Shown: positions 7,021-14,501, numbered from the stretch's first letter. The stretch is 18,868 nucleotides of DNA from CAYGFH01 sp964430295 (GCA_964430295.1 CAYSEV010000023.1:1-18868); one strand, 5' to 3'. The notes: a model not told the origin generated them from the sequence alone. Program-made: numbers and translations.

Positions 7021-8370
7021 TTATCTCACCAACACTATTGAACCACCAGCGAGTAAACCAAATCCTAATAGCAGTAGAATTACTGTAGGCAATTCGTTCC
7101 CACTTATTGGTGGAGGAGTTCCTGCAAGTGTTGATTCTGGATCAATAGTGTCTGTAATGATAGGCGCCTGTGTCTCTGTAACCTCCGGTGGAGAAAGCGT
7201 AGCAGAAGGCGTAGCATCTCCAAGAACCTGCGTACCGCTTTTGAGTATTGTAAACATATGGGTAATTGCAACGGCTTTGCCAGAGCTATCTACACTTGAT
7301 ATAGTAACGCTTTGTTTCCCTGGAGATAATGTTTTTTTTGGTGTATAGCTCCATGTTCCGTCAGGTGAAACTTGTATAGATCCATGCGATGGATTTACCA
7401 GTCCTACGCTGATTCCAATATATTTCCCAGGCACTCCGGTTCCCTGAACAAGCGGGAGATTTGTCGATATTGAACTATTATTTTTTGGATTGATTAATTG
7501 AACTGTATACGTTTTTTGAGTTGTTTCTCCGAGCACTGCGGATTTTGTGGGGAATGTGGCTAATTCCTGTTTTACCTCTGCTGTCGGCGTAATGGGTCGT
7601 AAAGCTACAGAAGAGTTAGATGCTTTTTTTGCCTGTTGTCGTCTAAAATCAAAATCTTTTCCGAGCTGTATTTCAGGTACAGGTGAATCATTGAGCGAAT
7701 CTGTCATCACAGATGATTGTATATTTCCTGCATATACTTCTATGGTTTCATTCATACGTTCAATAACTGGCAGAAACGCTGTCATATCTGCAGTTCTGGT
7801 CTGATTGAGCGGAATAATCCAGCTTCCTGATGGTTTTGACAATGTAGATAGCTGTTGTCCTCCTTCTATGGTCATATATATAAGTACATCTGCAGCAGGT
7901 GTGCCGTCCTCATTCTGAATAACTCCATATGCAGGTTCAAGTCCTCCCGAATTAAGCGGAAGGGTAGATGGGATATGAACCGCTATCGGTTTGTCAGCAA
8001 GTATATGTGGTTTACTGTTTACGAGGGGAGTAACCGAATAGTCTGTATCTGCAGATATATCTCTGACAGTAATACTGTGCGCAACGTATTCTCCCAGCTT
8101 TCCTGTATGGTCGCGTTCATCAAAGTATATTTTATTGGCTTTTCCTTTTGTGGATACAAGCAGGGTTCCTGTGGTTGGGAGTTCTGTCGTCCATGAAACC
8201 GTAAAAGATGCGTCACTTACATTTGTTACACGGATTTGTTTCGGCTCACGGGATCCAGATGCTTTTGTTTCTGTTCTGAATATGTTCTCAACAACATACG
8301 CAATGCCTCCAACAATACATACCAAGAGTAGTATTCCAATAATTGTCGGAATGCGTGTTGGGACTTTCAT
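7021..8370 (-). CDS. Membrane-anchored FN3/Ig-like surface protein with C-terminal PISG-helix
   Basis: A 449-residue protein with membrane helices at both ends (about 9-30 and 428-447). Outside the membrane it has a fibronectin type III-like domain (about 43-135, IRVTNVSDASFTVSW), a carboxypeptidase-regulatory-like region (about 147-215), and a bacterial Ig-like domain (about 287-377, GTGVPG and SPDGTWSYTP). A Thr/Pro-rich linker ends in PPPISG (419-424) just before the last helix. The ATG at 8370 is preceded by AGGAAGG at 9 bases and lies one base after the stop of the previous gene; an upstream TTG at 8394 is unlikely. It is the last gene of the pilN-like operon, so it may be a pilus-associated or surface-display protein. 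The Ig-like domain and C-terminus resemble those of the cohesin-like protein at 13397-14491. Confidence 0.8.
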   Translation of the reverse strand: MKVPTRIPTIIGILLLVCIVGGIAYVVENIFRTETKASGSREPKQIRVTNVSDASFTVSWTTELPTTGTLLVSTKGKANKIYFDERDHTGKLGEYVAHSITVRDISADTDYSVTPLVNSKPHILADKPIAVHIPSTLPLNSGGLEPAYGVIQNEDGTPAADVLIYMTIEGGQQLSTLSKPSGSWIIPLNQTRTADMTAFLPVIERMNETIEVYAGNIQSSVMTDSLNDSPVPEIQLGKDFDFRRQQAKKASNSSVALRPITPTAEVKQELATFPTKSAVLGETTQKTYTVQLINPKNNSSISTNLPLVQGTGVPGKYIGISVGLVNPSHGSIQVSPDGTWSYTPKKTLSPGKQSVTISSVDSSGKAVAITHMFTILKSGTQVLGDATPSATLSPPEVTETQAPIITDTIDPESTLAGTPPPISGNELPTVILLLLGFGLLAGGSIVLVR

Positions 8371-8371
8371 A

Positions 8372-8566
8372 TTAAAATACCTTCCTGTTCGCAATAATAG
8401 TCAACGTCTCTCCATCTATTTTTGCGTTAAGCGGAACAACTATTTGCTGCGTGCTATTGGATATAGTTGATGTTTTGAACGTTTTGAGTAATTCGAATGT
8501 GATCCATAAACACACTGTGAAGAATGTGAATACAGATATAATCAATAAATCACGATCGTTATTCAT
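8372..8566 (-). CDS. Small single-pass membrane protein in the pilN/pilO-like operon
   Basis: A 64-residue protein with one N-terminal hydrophobic helix (about 7-26, IISVFTFFTVCLWITFELL) and a beta-rich polar tail of about 35 residues. It starts one base after the pilO-like stop and ends one base before the next ATG, so it is locked into the operon by tight spacing. No family is recognised. By position it could be a reduced PilP-like or other inner-membrane accessory of the pilus platform, but the sequence alone does not show this. Confidence 0.65.
   Translation of the reverse strand: MNNDRDLLIISVFTFFTVCLWITFELLKTFKTSTISNSTQQIVVPLNAKIDGETLTIIANRKVF
8380..8386 (-). promoter_or_regulatory. Shine-Dalgarno sequence of the FN3/Ig-like gene
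   Basis: AGGAAGG on the minus strand, 9 bases before the ATG at 8370 and inside the 3' end of the 64-residue gene. It is one of only two clear Shine-Dalgarno sequences in the window and decides the start codon of the FN3/Ig-like protein. Confidence 0.65.
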
Positions 8567-8567
8567 A

Positions 8568-9254
8568 TCACTTTACAAGATAATACGCCTTTAGCTTTAG
8601 GGCAAGTTGCAAAAGTTTAGTATTCGGTTTGCCGCTTGCCGTGCTTATCGTATCTGAGTTACCTGGAATAATGGAGATTGACTCAATCGTCACAAGTCTT
8701 CGCATAAATGTGAGTCCTTCTATAAATGCGTGAATGTTTGAATATGGACCTTTAATCGACAAGGAAATATCGAATGTTTGCTGTTTTTTTGTTGCATTAG
8801 ATGATGGATTAATAACTCCCTTTCCACCAGGTAGAATTTCCTGACCCATAATAGGAACAGATGGTAATTGTATAGTTGTAATGGTTGTTGCGCTCATGCT
8901 TGCAAGGTTCCGTATCTGAATAAGCACAGGTATCGCATCGGGTATTTGTGGGAGAGCTTGATCGACAACAGGCAACAATGGCTCAATTTCCTGATAATAC
9001 GCCTGAGCTTCAATGAGGGCCGCAATTTTTTCTTCCATTTTTTTACTTAATTCGGTTTTATCTTTAATTTCTCTTTTTAACAGTAAAATGGTTTGAATTG
9101 TTGGACGAATTGCATACCATCCGAACAATGATATAACGAGAAACGAAAAAATAATCGTCGTATATGCCTTATTTTTTGGCTTTTCAAGCTTTGGTTCAAG
9201 CGCCTTATAGTACTTGCGGTATCGCTCTATTTCATTTTTATAATCTAATGCCAT
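8568..9254 (-). CDS. pilO: PilO-like type IV pilus inner-membrane platform protein
   Basis: A 228-residue protein with the PilO layout: a short cytoplasmic N-terminus with charged helix, one transmembrane helix (about 33-52, IIFSFLVISLFGWYAI), a coiled coil (about 57-95), and a ferredoxin-like periplasmic-type domain, with a DISLSIKGPYSNIHAFIEGL stretch typical of PilO (strand followed by helix). PilO pairs with PilN through the coiled coils and links the pilus motor to the envelope. The ATG at 9254 is one base after the pilN-like stop and begins MALDYKNEIERY; an alternative start at 9275 would overlap the upstream gene. There is no Shine-Dalgarno sequence. The fold-level assignment is good, but sequence identity in this family is low. 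Confidence 0.75.
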   Translation of the reverse strand: MALDYKNEIERYRKYYKALEPKLEKPKNKAYTTIIFSFLVISLFGWYAIRPTIQTILLLKREIKDKTELSKKMEEKIAALIEAQAYYQEIEPLLPVVDQALPQIPDAIPVLIQIRNLASMSATTITTIQLPSVPIMGQEILPGGKGVINPSSNATKKQQTFDISLSIKGPYSNIHAFIEGLTFMRRLVTIESISIIPGNSDTISTASGKPNTKLLQLALKLKAYYLVK

Positions 9255-9255
9255 A

Positions 9256-9804
9256 TTACTTTTTTGCCGGACCAATCCGTGCCGTGAAACCGAACTGGAT
9301 TCCCAGAAGCGGATCCCGACTAATGTCTCCTATATCAACCGAAGACAGGTATGTTGATGATTGAAGATTTCTCATAAACTGTGAAAATGCATCTGTAGAG
9401 CCTGCGATAGCCTGTATAGTTAATATATTTTTGTTTAAGTCATAACTTTTTAGATATACGCCTGGGGGGAGAATTGTCTGAAATAATGATACTGCCGTAA
9501 GGGGGTTTATAGGTTGGTCTATGATTGATTTAATTTTCCCCAGTTTGTCCTGCAGGTCACGGATGTCTTTTTCAAATGGCAGATTTGCTTCGATTATATC
9601 CTGTTTTTGTGTGACTTCTTCCTTAAGATCCGTTAATTTCCTGTCGAGGCTAAATCGTGATATAAATGCCAAAAGCACAACAATTTCTGTGCCGATCATA
9701 ATGTATCTACCATACGTTACAGCCCAACCTACTATACGCCCGAGGGGCGTATGATCCATATCTGAATCACCCAGCAGATTGATTGAGATAGAATTGGCAG
9801 GCAT
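9256..9804 (-). CDS. pilN: PilN-like type IV pilus inner-membrane platform protein
   Basis: A 182-residue protein. It begins with an SISINLLGD segment, the INLL signature with which PilN binds the cytoplasmic actin-like PilM, then has one transmembrane helix (about 33-52), a coiled coil (about 54-95) and a ferredoxin-like domain (AVSLFQTILPPGVYLKSYDL and later strands). The ATG at 9804 is chosen because a -10 box ends 6 bases upstream and because the INLL motif lies at the usual place near the N-terminus; an in-frame start at 9831 lies upstream of that promoter's start point. It opens a four-gene operon. No PilM, PilB, PilC, PilT or pilin gene is in the window; they would have to be elsewhere for PilN to function. 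Confidence 0.75.
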   Translation of the reverse strand: MPANSISINLLGDSDMDHTPLGRIVGWAVTYGRYIMIGTEIVVLLAFISRFSLDRKLTDLKEEVTQKQDIIEANLPFEKDIRDLQDKLGKIKSIIDQPINPLTAVSLFQTILPPGVYLKSYDLNKNILTIQAIAGSTDAFSQFMRNLQSSTYLSSVDIGDISRDPLLGIQFGFTARIGPAKK

Positions 9805-9810
9805 GATACT

Positions 9811-9839
9811 ATCATACTGAAAAACTAACAAGAGGACAA
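9811..9839 (-). promoter_or_regulatory. Promoter of the pilN/pilO-like operon, predicted leaderless
   Basis: On the minus strand: TTGTCC (9839-9834), 17-bp spacer, TATGAT (9816-9811), then 6 bases to the ATG at 9804. Transcription should start at the A of the start codon. Confidence 0.6.
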
Positions 9840-9864
9840 ATAGATATTACTGTGTCAAACGAGG

Positions 9865-10101
9865 CTATTTTTTTAGAAGCTTTGACATACGGGACTTAAG
9901 TCTCGCTGCTTTGTTTTTATGTATGACACTTCGTTTAGCTGCTTTATCTAATGTTTTAAACGCCTCGGCTATAGATTTTTTAGATGGTGACTTTCGAGCA
10001 TCTTTAACTGCAGCGTATACAGTTTTGCGAATTTTCATCGTAACATCGGTTCGTTTGCGATCATGTCGCAGTTTCTTGGAGGCTTGTTTTGTGATTGGCA
10101 T
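9865..10101 (-). CDS. rpsT: Small ribosomal subunit protein bS20
   Basis: A 78-residue, very basic protein that binds 16S rRNA in the 30S subunit body. The sequence follows the S20 pattern: MPITKQASKKLRHDRKRT at the start, KKSIAEAFKTLDKAAKR in the middle, and an IHKNKAARLKSRMSKLL end, where the N-K-A-A-R-x-K-S-R-x-x-K-x-x segment is diagnostic. It is slightly shorter than most S20 proteins (85-90 residues). The gene is monocistronic and divergent from murJ. The -10 box ends 9 bases before the ATG and no Shine-Dalgarno sequence is present, which would be notable for a ribosomal protein gene. Confidence 0.95.
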   Translation of the reverse strand: MPITKQASKKLRHDRKRTDVTMKIRKTVYAAVKDARKSPSKKSIAEAFKTLDKAAKRSVIHKNKAARLKSRMSKLLKK

Positions 10102-10110
10102 AATACGGGG

Positions 10111-10119
10111 AGTATAGCA
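10111..10119 (-). promoter_or_regulatory. Extended -10 promoter of rpsT
   Basis: TGCTATACT on the minus strand (10119-10111) is an extended -10 element. The ATG at 10101 follows 9 bases later, so the leader would be about 2-3 bases. There is no good -35 box, as is common with extended -10 promoters. Confidence 0.55.
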
Positions 10120-10179
10120 TATTTTGAATCCGTGTGGAAGATCTGTAATTACTGATACCAGAGAAGGTGGTCTCTACGA

Positions 10180-10185
10180 TATAAT
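10180..10185 (+). promoter_or_regulatory. Candidate -10 box of murJ, predicted leaderless
   Basis: A perfect TATAAT lies 6 bases before the murJ ATG at 10192. No convincing -35 box is seen. Instead, an inverted repeat AGAGA-N6-TCTCT (10160-10175) occupies the region just upstream and might be an operator. Confidence 0.5.
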
Positions 10186-10191
10186 AATCCT

Positions 10192-11844
10192 ATGAAGCGA
10201 CTTTGGGATACCCTGGCAAAAAAACAAACAACTGTTGGTTCTGCCGCGATTATCTTGGTTACCATGGTGTTTGCTTCCAGAATATTAGGGTTAATACGGG
10301 ATAGGTTATTATCTGCCCGTTTTGGTCCGGGAGAATTAGGAGTATATTTTGCCGCTTTCCGTTTACCCAATTTGATATTCGAGCTGCTGGTCACCGGGGC
10401 CCTCACAAGTGCTTTTATTCCTGTATTCACGAAATATCTTACTCAGCATAAGGAGCATGATGGATGGAAAATGGCCTCAATACTTATAAACATAAGTATC
10501 GCCCTGTTGATTGCGCTATCACTACCAATTTTCATTTGGACTGAACAGGTCGCAAGATTTTTTGCTCCAGGTTTTTCTGCCCAAGAAATACAACAAATGT
10601 CAGAGTTTACCCGTATAATGATTGCCTCGCAGGTACTCCCACTTTTAATCGGCAATTTTTTTACAGGAATATTGCAGTCGTATACATTGTTTATCATTCC
10701 AGCTATTGCACCCGTTGTATATAACGTTGGGATTATTGCCGGCATTATATTTTTATCTCCACTGTACGGATTATATGCTCCTGTGTTTGGCGTAGGTCTC
10801 GGGGCAATATTGTTCATGCTTATACAGGTTCCTTTACTGCTTCGTATAGGTTATAAACATGAATATTCTATGGATATTTCAAACACCGGGGTCCGTGAAG
10901 TAGGTAAGCTTATTGGTCCACGTGCTTTTGGCCTTGCAGTTTCCCAAATCGATACCACTGTTGATTTAATGCTGGCCACACTTCTTGGAGCTCGAATGGT
11001 GACAATATTTAACTTTGCACAGCATTTACAACAGTTGCCTGTCGGTCTATTCGGTGCAAGCATAGCTCAGGCAGCACTGCCTATGTTATCGGCAGCTTCA
11101 ATACAAGAAGATATGAAGAAATTCAAAGGATCTATTGTATCTGCTGTGCATCAGATACTTTTTTTTGTGTTGCCATCTTCTGTTTTTTTCATTGTACTTC
11201 GTATCCCGTTAGTTCGACTTGTATTTGGTGCATCCAGATTTGACTGGGAGGCTACAGTATTAACCGGTATGACGTTATCTATGTTTAGTGTTTCATTGTT
11301 TGCGCAATCTTTAGTTCACGTTTTTGCACGTGGATTTTATGCATTATATGATACGAAAACTCCGGTCATTATAAGTATTGTTTCTATAGGTATAAATACA
11401 TTGTTAAGCATACTTTTTATTCAATTTTTAGCGTTACCTGTCTGGTCATTAGGGTTGTCTACAACCATAGCAAGTATCGTCAATGCTGTTGTTCTATATA
11501 TTGTGTTTATGCGGCGTATTAAAGATTTTAATATGGGTGAACTATGGATCCCGCCAATCAAAATGACATTCGCAGCTATTGTCTCCGGAATAGCGGTGTA
11601 TATACCGCTTAAATTATTTGATCAACTTGTATTTGATACGTCTCGGACGTTTGGATTGTTGTTGTTAACTGTTATCGCGGGAACTCTTGGGCTTTGCATG
11701 TACTTACTATTATCATGGCTCTTTGATATCGGTGAGGTGAACACATTTATTGCTATGATGAAACGTGTAGGGAAATTTTCTCCAGTGCTTGTGACTCCTG
11801 CAAATGAAGTAATCAATGATCGAGAAAAAGATACACTTTCATAA
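10192..11844 (+). CDS. murJ: Lipid II flippase MurJ (MviN)
   Basis: A 550-residue multi-pass membrane protein of the MOP superfamily that flips lipid II across the cytoplasmic membrane for peptidoglycan synthesis. The N-terminal segment is strongly diagnostic: ASRILGLIRDRLLSARFG, then YFAAFRLPNLIFELLVTGAL and SAFIPVFTKYL. About 14 hydrophobic helices follow to the end, as in MurJ. Other family segments include FNFAQHLQQLPVGLFGASIAQAALP and FARGFYALYDTKTPV. The length is slightly above the usual 510-530, with a short charged C-terminal tail. The first ATG is 6 bases behind a TATAAT, so the mRNA is probably leaderless. Together with the Fem-like pair it shows that the cell makes peptidoglycan. 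Confidence 0.95.
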   Translation: MKRLWDTLAKKQTTVGSAAIILVTMVFASRILGLIRDRLLSARFGPGELGVYFAAFRLPNLIFELLVTGALTSAFIPVFTKYLTQHKEHDGWKMASILINISIALLIALSLPIFIWTEQVARFFAPGFSAQEIQQMSEFTRIMIASQVLPLLIGNFFTGILQSYTLFIIPAIAPVVYNVGIIAGIIFLSPLYGLYAPVFGVGLGAILFMLIQVPLLLRIGYKHEYSMDISNTGVREVGKLIGPRAFGLAVSQIDTTVDLMLATLLGARMVTIFNFAQHLQQLPVGLFGASIAQAALPMLSAASIQEDMKKFKGSIVSAVHQILFFVLPSSVFFIVLRIPLVRLVFGASRFDWEATVLTGMTLSMFSVSLFAQSLVHVFARGFYALYDTKTPVIISIVSIGINTLLSILFIQFLALPVWSLGLSTTIASIVNAVVLYIVFMRRIKDFNMGELWIPPIKMTFAAIVSGIAVYIPLKLFDQLVFDTSRTFGLLLLTVIAGTLGLCMYLLLSWLFDIGEVNTFIAMMKRVGKFSPVLVTPANEVINDREKDTLS

Positions 11845-11982
11845 CCTATATACGGTTCTCTTTTATTTTTCTATCGAAAAACTCTGCGTTTAAAAGCACG
11901 GAGATTGGGACAGCTCAGAAAAAAGCGAAGAAAAATCAAACTGAGCTTCATTGGAAATACACCGAGCCTCTGCCCACGGGTA
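11845..11982. other. Gap between convergent murJ and GH39-like genes with hairpin potential
   Basis: This 138-bp gap has no plausible ORF. TTTTTC-TATC-GAAAAA (11866-11881) can form a small hairpin. AGCTCAG (11912-11918) pairs exactly with CTGAGCT (11941-11947) across a 22-base A-rich loop. A T-rich run follows (11981-11995, partly inside the GH39-like 3' end). It may hold terminators for both genes or a small structured RNA; neither is proven. Confidence 0.35.
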
Positions 11983-13392
11983 TTATTTTATTTTTGTCAG
12001 TTCTAATTTGAGTATGCTCGATGAAGGCATCAGGATCTTTTTTTGAATAGTGTCTCCCACTGTCGTCTCTGTAAGTGTCACATCCTGACCAAGGAAAAAT
12101 GTCTGTCGTACTTTATAACTCCCTGGTATTAATCCTCCGATGGTGATCGGTACAACTTCGCTATGTTTCCCATTTGTATCAAAATTCACGAGCAGTACGC
12201 GAAGTACATCATCTTTTGTACTGGCAAATCCTGTTACCCATGACCCTTCACCGCTGAGTGATACCCGTTTGCCTGCCATGCCGTCTAAGAATGCGTATAC
12301 ACTATATCGTGGCTTAATTCTCTTTCCATTTGATTCATGGGTAATAAGACCCCAACCATTGCCGGATTCCTGTCCCGGTCCATCTTTTGGTTGAAAGGAA
12401 AATGCATAGGTAATACCATTACTGAGCATCTGTCGCACACTGGCAGCCGTGTATGCTGCAGCATACATGGTTCCGTATACCGGGGATTTATCTCCTGTCG
12501 GACCAAATTCTGTGATAATTTTTGGGACGAGAGAATAATATGGATAGGGAAGTAGCCACGATGCCAGATTGGTTTGATCTGTCGAATATTTCTCAGGATC
12601 CCATTGGTATGTATGCCAAGAAAGAAAATCAACTCGTGAGCCGCTGTTTACCAGAGCGAGTATCCAGCTTTTATAAAGCCCAGTTGTTCCAGGTCCACCG
12701 AGATAGAATGTGTTAACATTGGAAGCTCTCTTTGCACCTGTGGATGCATACTGATAGAGGGTAATATAACTTTTCTCTCCGCCATATTTCCAGGAACCAA
12801 ATTGTGCAAGATCCGGTTCATTCCAAACTTCATAGTATACCCCTGATAAATTTTTGCCTGATTTACCGCTATAGTGTTCTATCGTTCTCTGTACAACGGT
12901 GGACCAGTCATTCCAATTATTTGGTACGTTTATAATAACGCCGTCTTTTGCAATTACAGATGGCATATATGAGAGGGCAAGCAATGGCTTTGCACCTGTA
13001 GCGAGTATTGTATTAACAGCTTCGTCCAATTTTGACCAGTTAAATGTGAGCTGGTCACCTGATTTTCCGACAACATCATAGTGATCATAGATATGATCAA
13101 GTCTTATAAGTTGGGGTTTTAAATTCCGTACCTCAGACAGCACAGGTTTTAACATGTCTGTGGATTCTTCTCCCCCTTGTGCGAACGCATGATAAAAATT
13201 TAGATCCAATGGTTCTAACACTAACTTAGTGTTTACTACTATGTTTGCAGGTGTGCCTGATGCTTTTGTGAGGATTGTGATGATCAATTCGTTGGCACCA
13301 AAGAGCATAATTGGCAGGAAGATTAGCAGCGCAACGATTGTTACTATCTGTGTTACCTTCGGTTTTGTCTGTTTTGTAAATGGGTTATCCAT
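11983..13392 (-). CDS. Membrane-anchored glycoside hydrolase, GH39-like
   Basis: A 469-residue protein with an N-terminal membrane helix (about 13-41) and a (beta/alpha)8-barrel glycosidase domain of clan GH-A. EVWNEPDL places the acid/base Glu at residue 192, and KIITEFGPTG places the nucleophile Glu at residue 295; FLSWHTYQWDP (256-266) is the usual strand between them. The pattern is closest to GH39 (beta-xylosidase and alpha-L-iduronidase family), though GH5/GH51-like relatives share these motifs. The C-terminal 100 residues form a beta-rich domain. The ATG at 13392 is 4 bases after the upstream stop; the in-frame TTG at 13422 would overlap that gene. It is co-transcribed with the cohesin-like gene. 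No dockerin is seen. The sugar substrate is unknown. Confidence 0.85.
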   Translation of the reverse strand: MDNPFTKQTKPKVTQIVTIVALLIFLPIMLFGANELIITILTKASGTPANIVVNTKLVLEPLDLNFYHAFAQGGEESTDMLKPVLSEVRNLKPQLIRLDHIYDHYDVVGKSGDQLTFNWSKLDEAVNTILATGAKPLLALSYMPSVIAKDGVIINVPNNWNDWSTVVQRTIEHYSGKSGKNLSGVYYEVWNEPDLAQFGSWKYGGEKSYITLYQYASTGAKRASNVNTFYLGGPGTTGLYKSWILALVNSGSRVDFLSWHTYQWDPEKYSTDQTNLASWLLPYPYYSLVPKIITEFGPTGDKSPVYGTMYAAAYTAASVRQMLSNGITYAFSFQPKDGPGQESGNGWGLITHESNGKRIKPRYSVYAFLDGMAGKRVSLSGEGSWVTGFASTKDDVLRVLLVNFDTNGKHSEVVPITIGGLIPGSYKVRQTFFLGQDVTLTETTVGDTIQKKILMPSSSILKLELTKIK

Positions 13393-13396
13393 ATAT

Positions 13397-14491
13397 CTAT
13401 AATCCCATAACTGGTATGGCAATGCCTACAAGCAATAATAAAGCCCCAACAATACTAAGCAATATCGTAGTTGACACCGATCCGGAAACCGGAATAGCAC
13501 TACCCGTTGAAACGTCTGCTGCTTCATTTCCTGACGCGACGACGAATTCTGTTGTGTCCGTATGTGTAGCTCCTGTATTTGGATCTGTTGTCATGGCTTC
13601 TACCGTATGATTTCCTTCTTCCAATGGTGTTGTTGGCTGGTACACCCAGTTACCATTCGCATCGACTGTAACAACAGCCGTTTGCTCAGTTTCTGAGTGA
13701 ATGACGATGGTGACCGTTGATCCGGGTATTCCTTTACCTCGAATAACCGGTGATTCTGTTGCAACACGTTCATTTTCTTTTATAGATGTGATTAAAACAG
13801 CTGAGTTTGATGCAGAAGCGCTGTCTGTTGCTGTTGAAGACTTCAGATTTAAGTTGGCAGACTGTGTCGCTACTCCTGGTTTTGGTGTACTTGTTGGAGT
13901 TTTAATAGGAGAAGGCGATATGGTTGTTATTGCGTTTGCTGTAGGTGTAGAACCATCCGCATTCTTTATTGTGATAGTTGCAGGTGATCGGCCGATAAGC
14001 ACATCTTGGGATGTTTCATTGAGTGCATTAGCCGCTGTATCAGGAGATGGTGTGAATTTGACAAGCACCGGCGTTGCTGAACCTTTTAGAGCTTTCATAG
14101 AAATAACCGCAATTGTGCCTGATCCATTTATAGGGTGTGTTGTGTCTTTTGCGCCTACGGTGATAGATGCTTTTCCGGTAGGATCGATTTTTTTGGATAC
14201 TCTGATACTTGGGGCGAACGTATCGTTCGCAATATCTTCTACCTCCAGAAACGCAGGATCATAGACAATTTTAAGCTGTACTAAGCCGACCTGATTGTCA
14301 GCTGTATCGAGTTTTATTGAAAGAGAGAATTTATCTCCTGCTTTTACGGTTGTTGCAGCAGGGCTAAACGCGAGAGTAGATGCCGGAGCTGCTTTCTTCC
14401 TGTTATCTGAATTTTGCCCCACGACATACACTGTGATAGGGACAGCAAGCAGTGCAATACCAATACCTATGTATAGGAACAATTTTTTCAT
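13397..14491 (-). CDS. Cohesin-like and Ig-like surface protein with C-terminal PVSG-helix
   Basis: A 364-residue surface protein. After a signal-type helix (about 4-26) comes a cohesin-like domain (about 38-178): VKAGDKFSLSIKLDT, then VQLKIVYDPAFLEVED, the strand pattern of cohesin and related carbohydrate-module partners. A Ser/Thr/Pro linker (about 180-230) leads to a bacterial Ig-like domain (about 233-320, GKGIPGSTVTI and ANGNWVYQP), then IPVSG (333-337) and a hydrophobic helix (about 341-361) with almost no tail. I chose the ATG at 14491, because the upstream extension to 14575 reads through the promoter. It is the first gene of the unit with the GH39-like enzyme. Cohesin in the strict sense binds dockerin; none is visible here, so the partner is unknown. 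Confidence 0.8.
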   Translation of the reverse strand: MKKLFLYIGIGIALLAVPITVYVVGQNSDNRKKAAPASTLAFSPAATTVKAGDKFSLSIKLDTADNQVGLVQLKIVYDPAFLEVEDIANDTFAPSIRVSKKIDPTGKASITVGAKDTTHPINGSGTIAVISMKALKGSATPVLVKFTPSPDTAANALNETSQDVLIGRSPATITIKNADGSTPTANAITTISPSPIKTPTSTPKPGVATQSANLNLKSSTATDSASASNSAVLITSIKENERVATESPVIRGKGIPGSTVTIVIHSETEQTAVVTVDANGNWVYQPTTPLEEGNHTVEAMTTDPNTGATHTDTTEFVVASGNEAADVSTGSAIPVSGSVSTTILLSIVGALLLLVGIAIPVMGL

Positions 14492-14501
14492 CCGTAGATC
14501 T

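Noticed and set aside
8371..8394. Upstream TTG start for the FN3/Ig-like protein
   Set aside because: The extension would translate through the AGGAAGG ribosome binding site that serves the ATG at 8370.
8135..8470. 111-codon plus-strand open frame opposite the FN3/Ig-like and 64-residue genes
   Set aside because: It overlaps two well-supported minus-strand genes and has no recognisable protein features.
10443..10817. 124-codon minus-strand open frame inside murJ
   Set aside because: A shadow of a membrane-protein gene; murJ on the plus strand is certain.
13701..14264. 187-codon open frame on the plus strand opposite the cohesin-like gene
   Set aside because: It is the complement of a low-complexity Ser/Thr/Ala/Val-rich coding stretch and shows no domain, start signal or promoter. 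The minus-strand gene has signal helix, domains and promoter.
11983..14491. Classical cellulosome
   Set aside because: One cohesin-like domain and one enzyme without dockerin do not make a cellulosome; no scaffold repeats or cellulose-binding module are seen.
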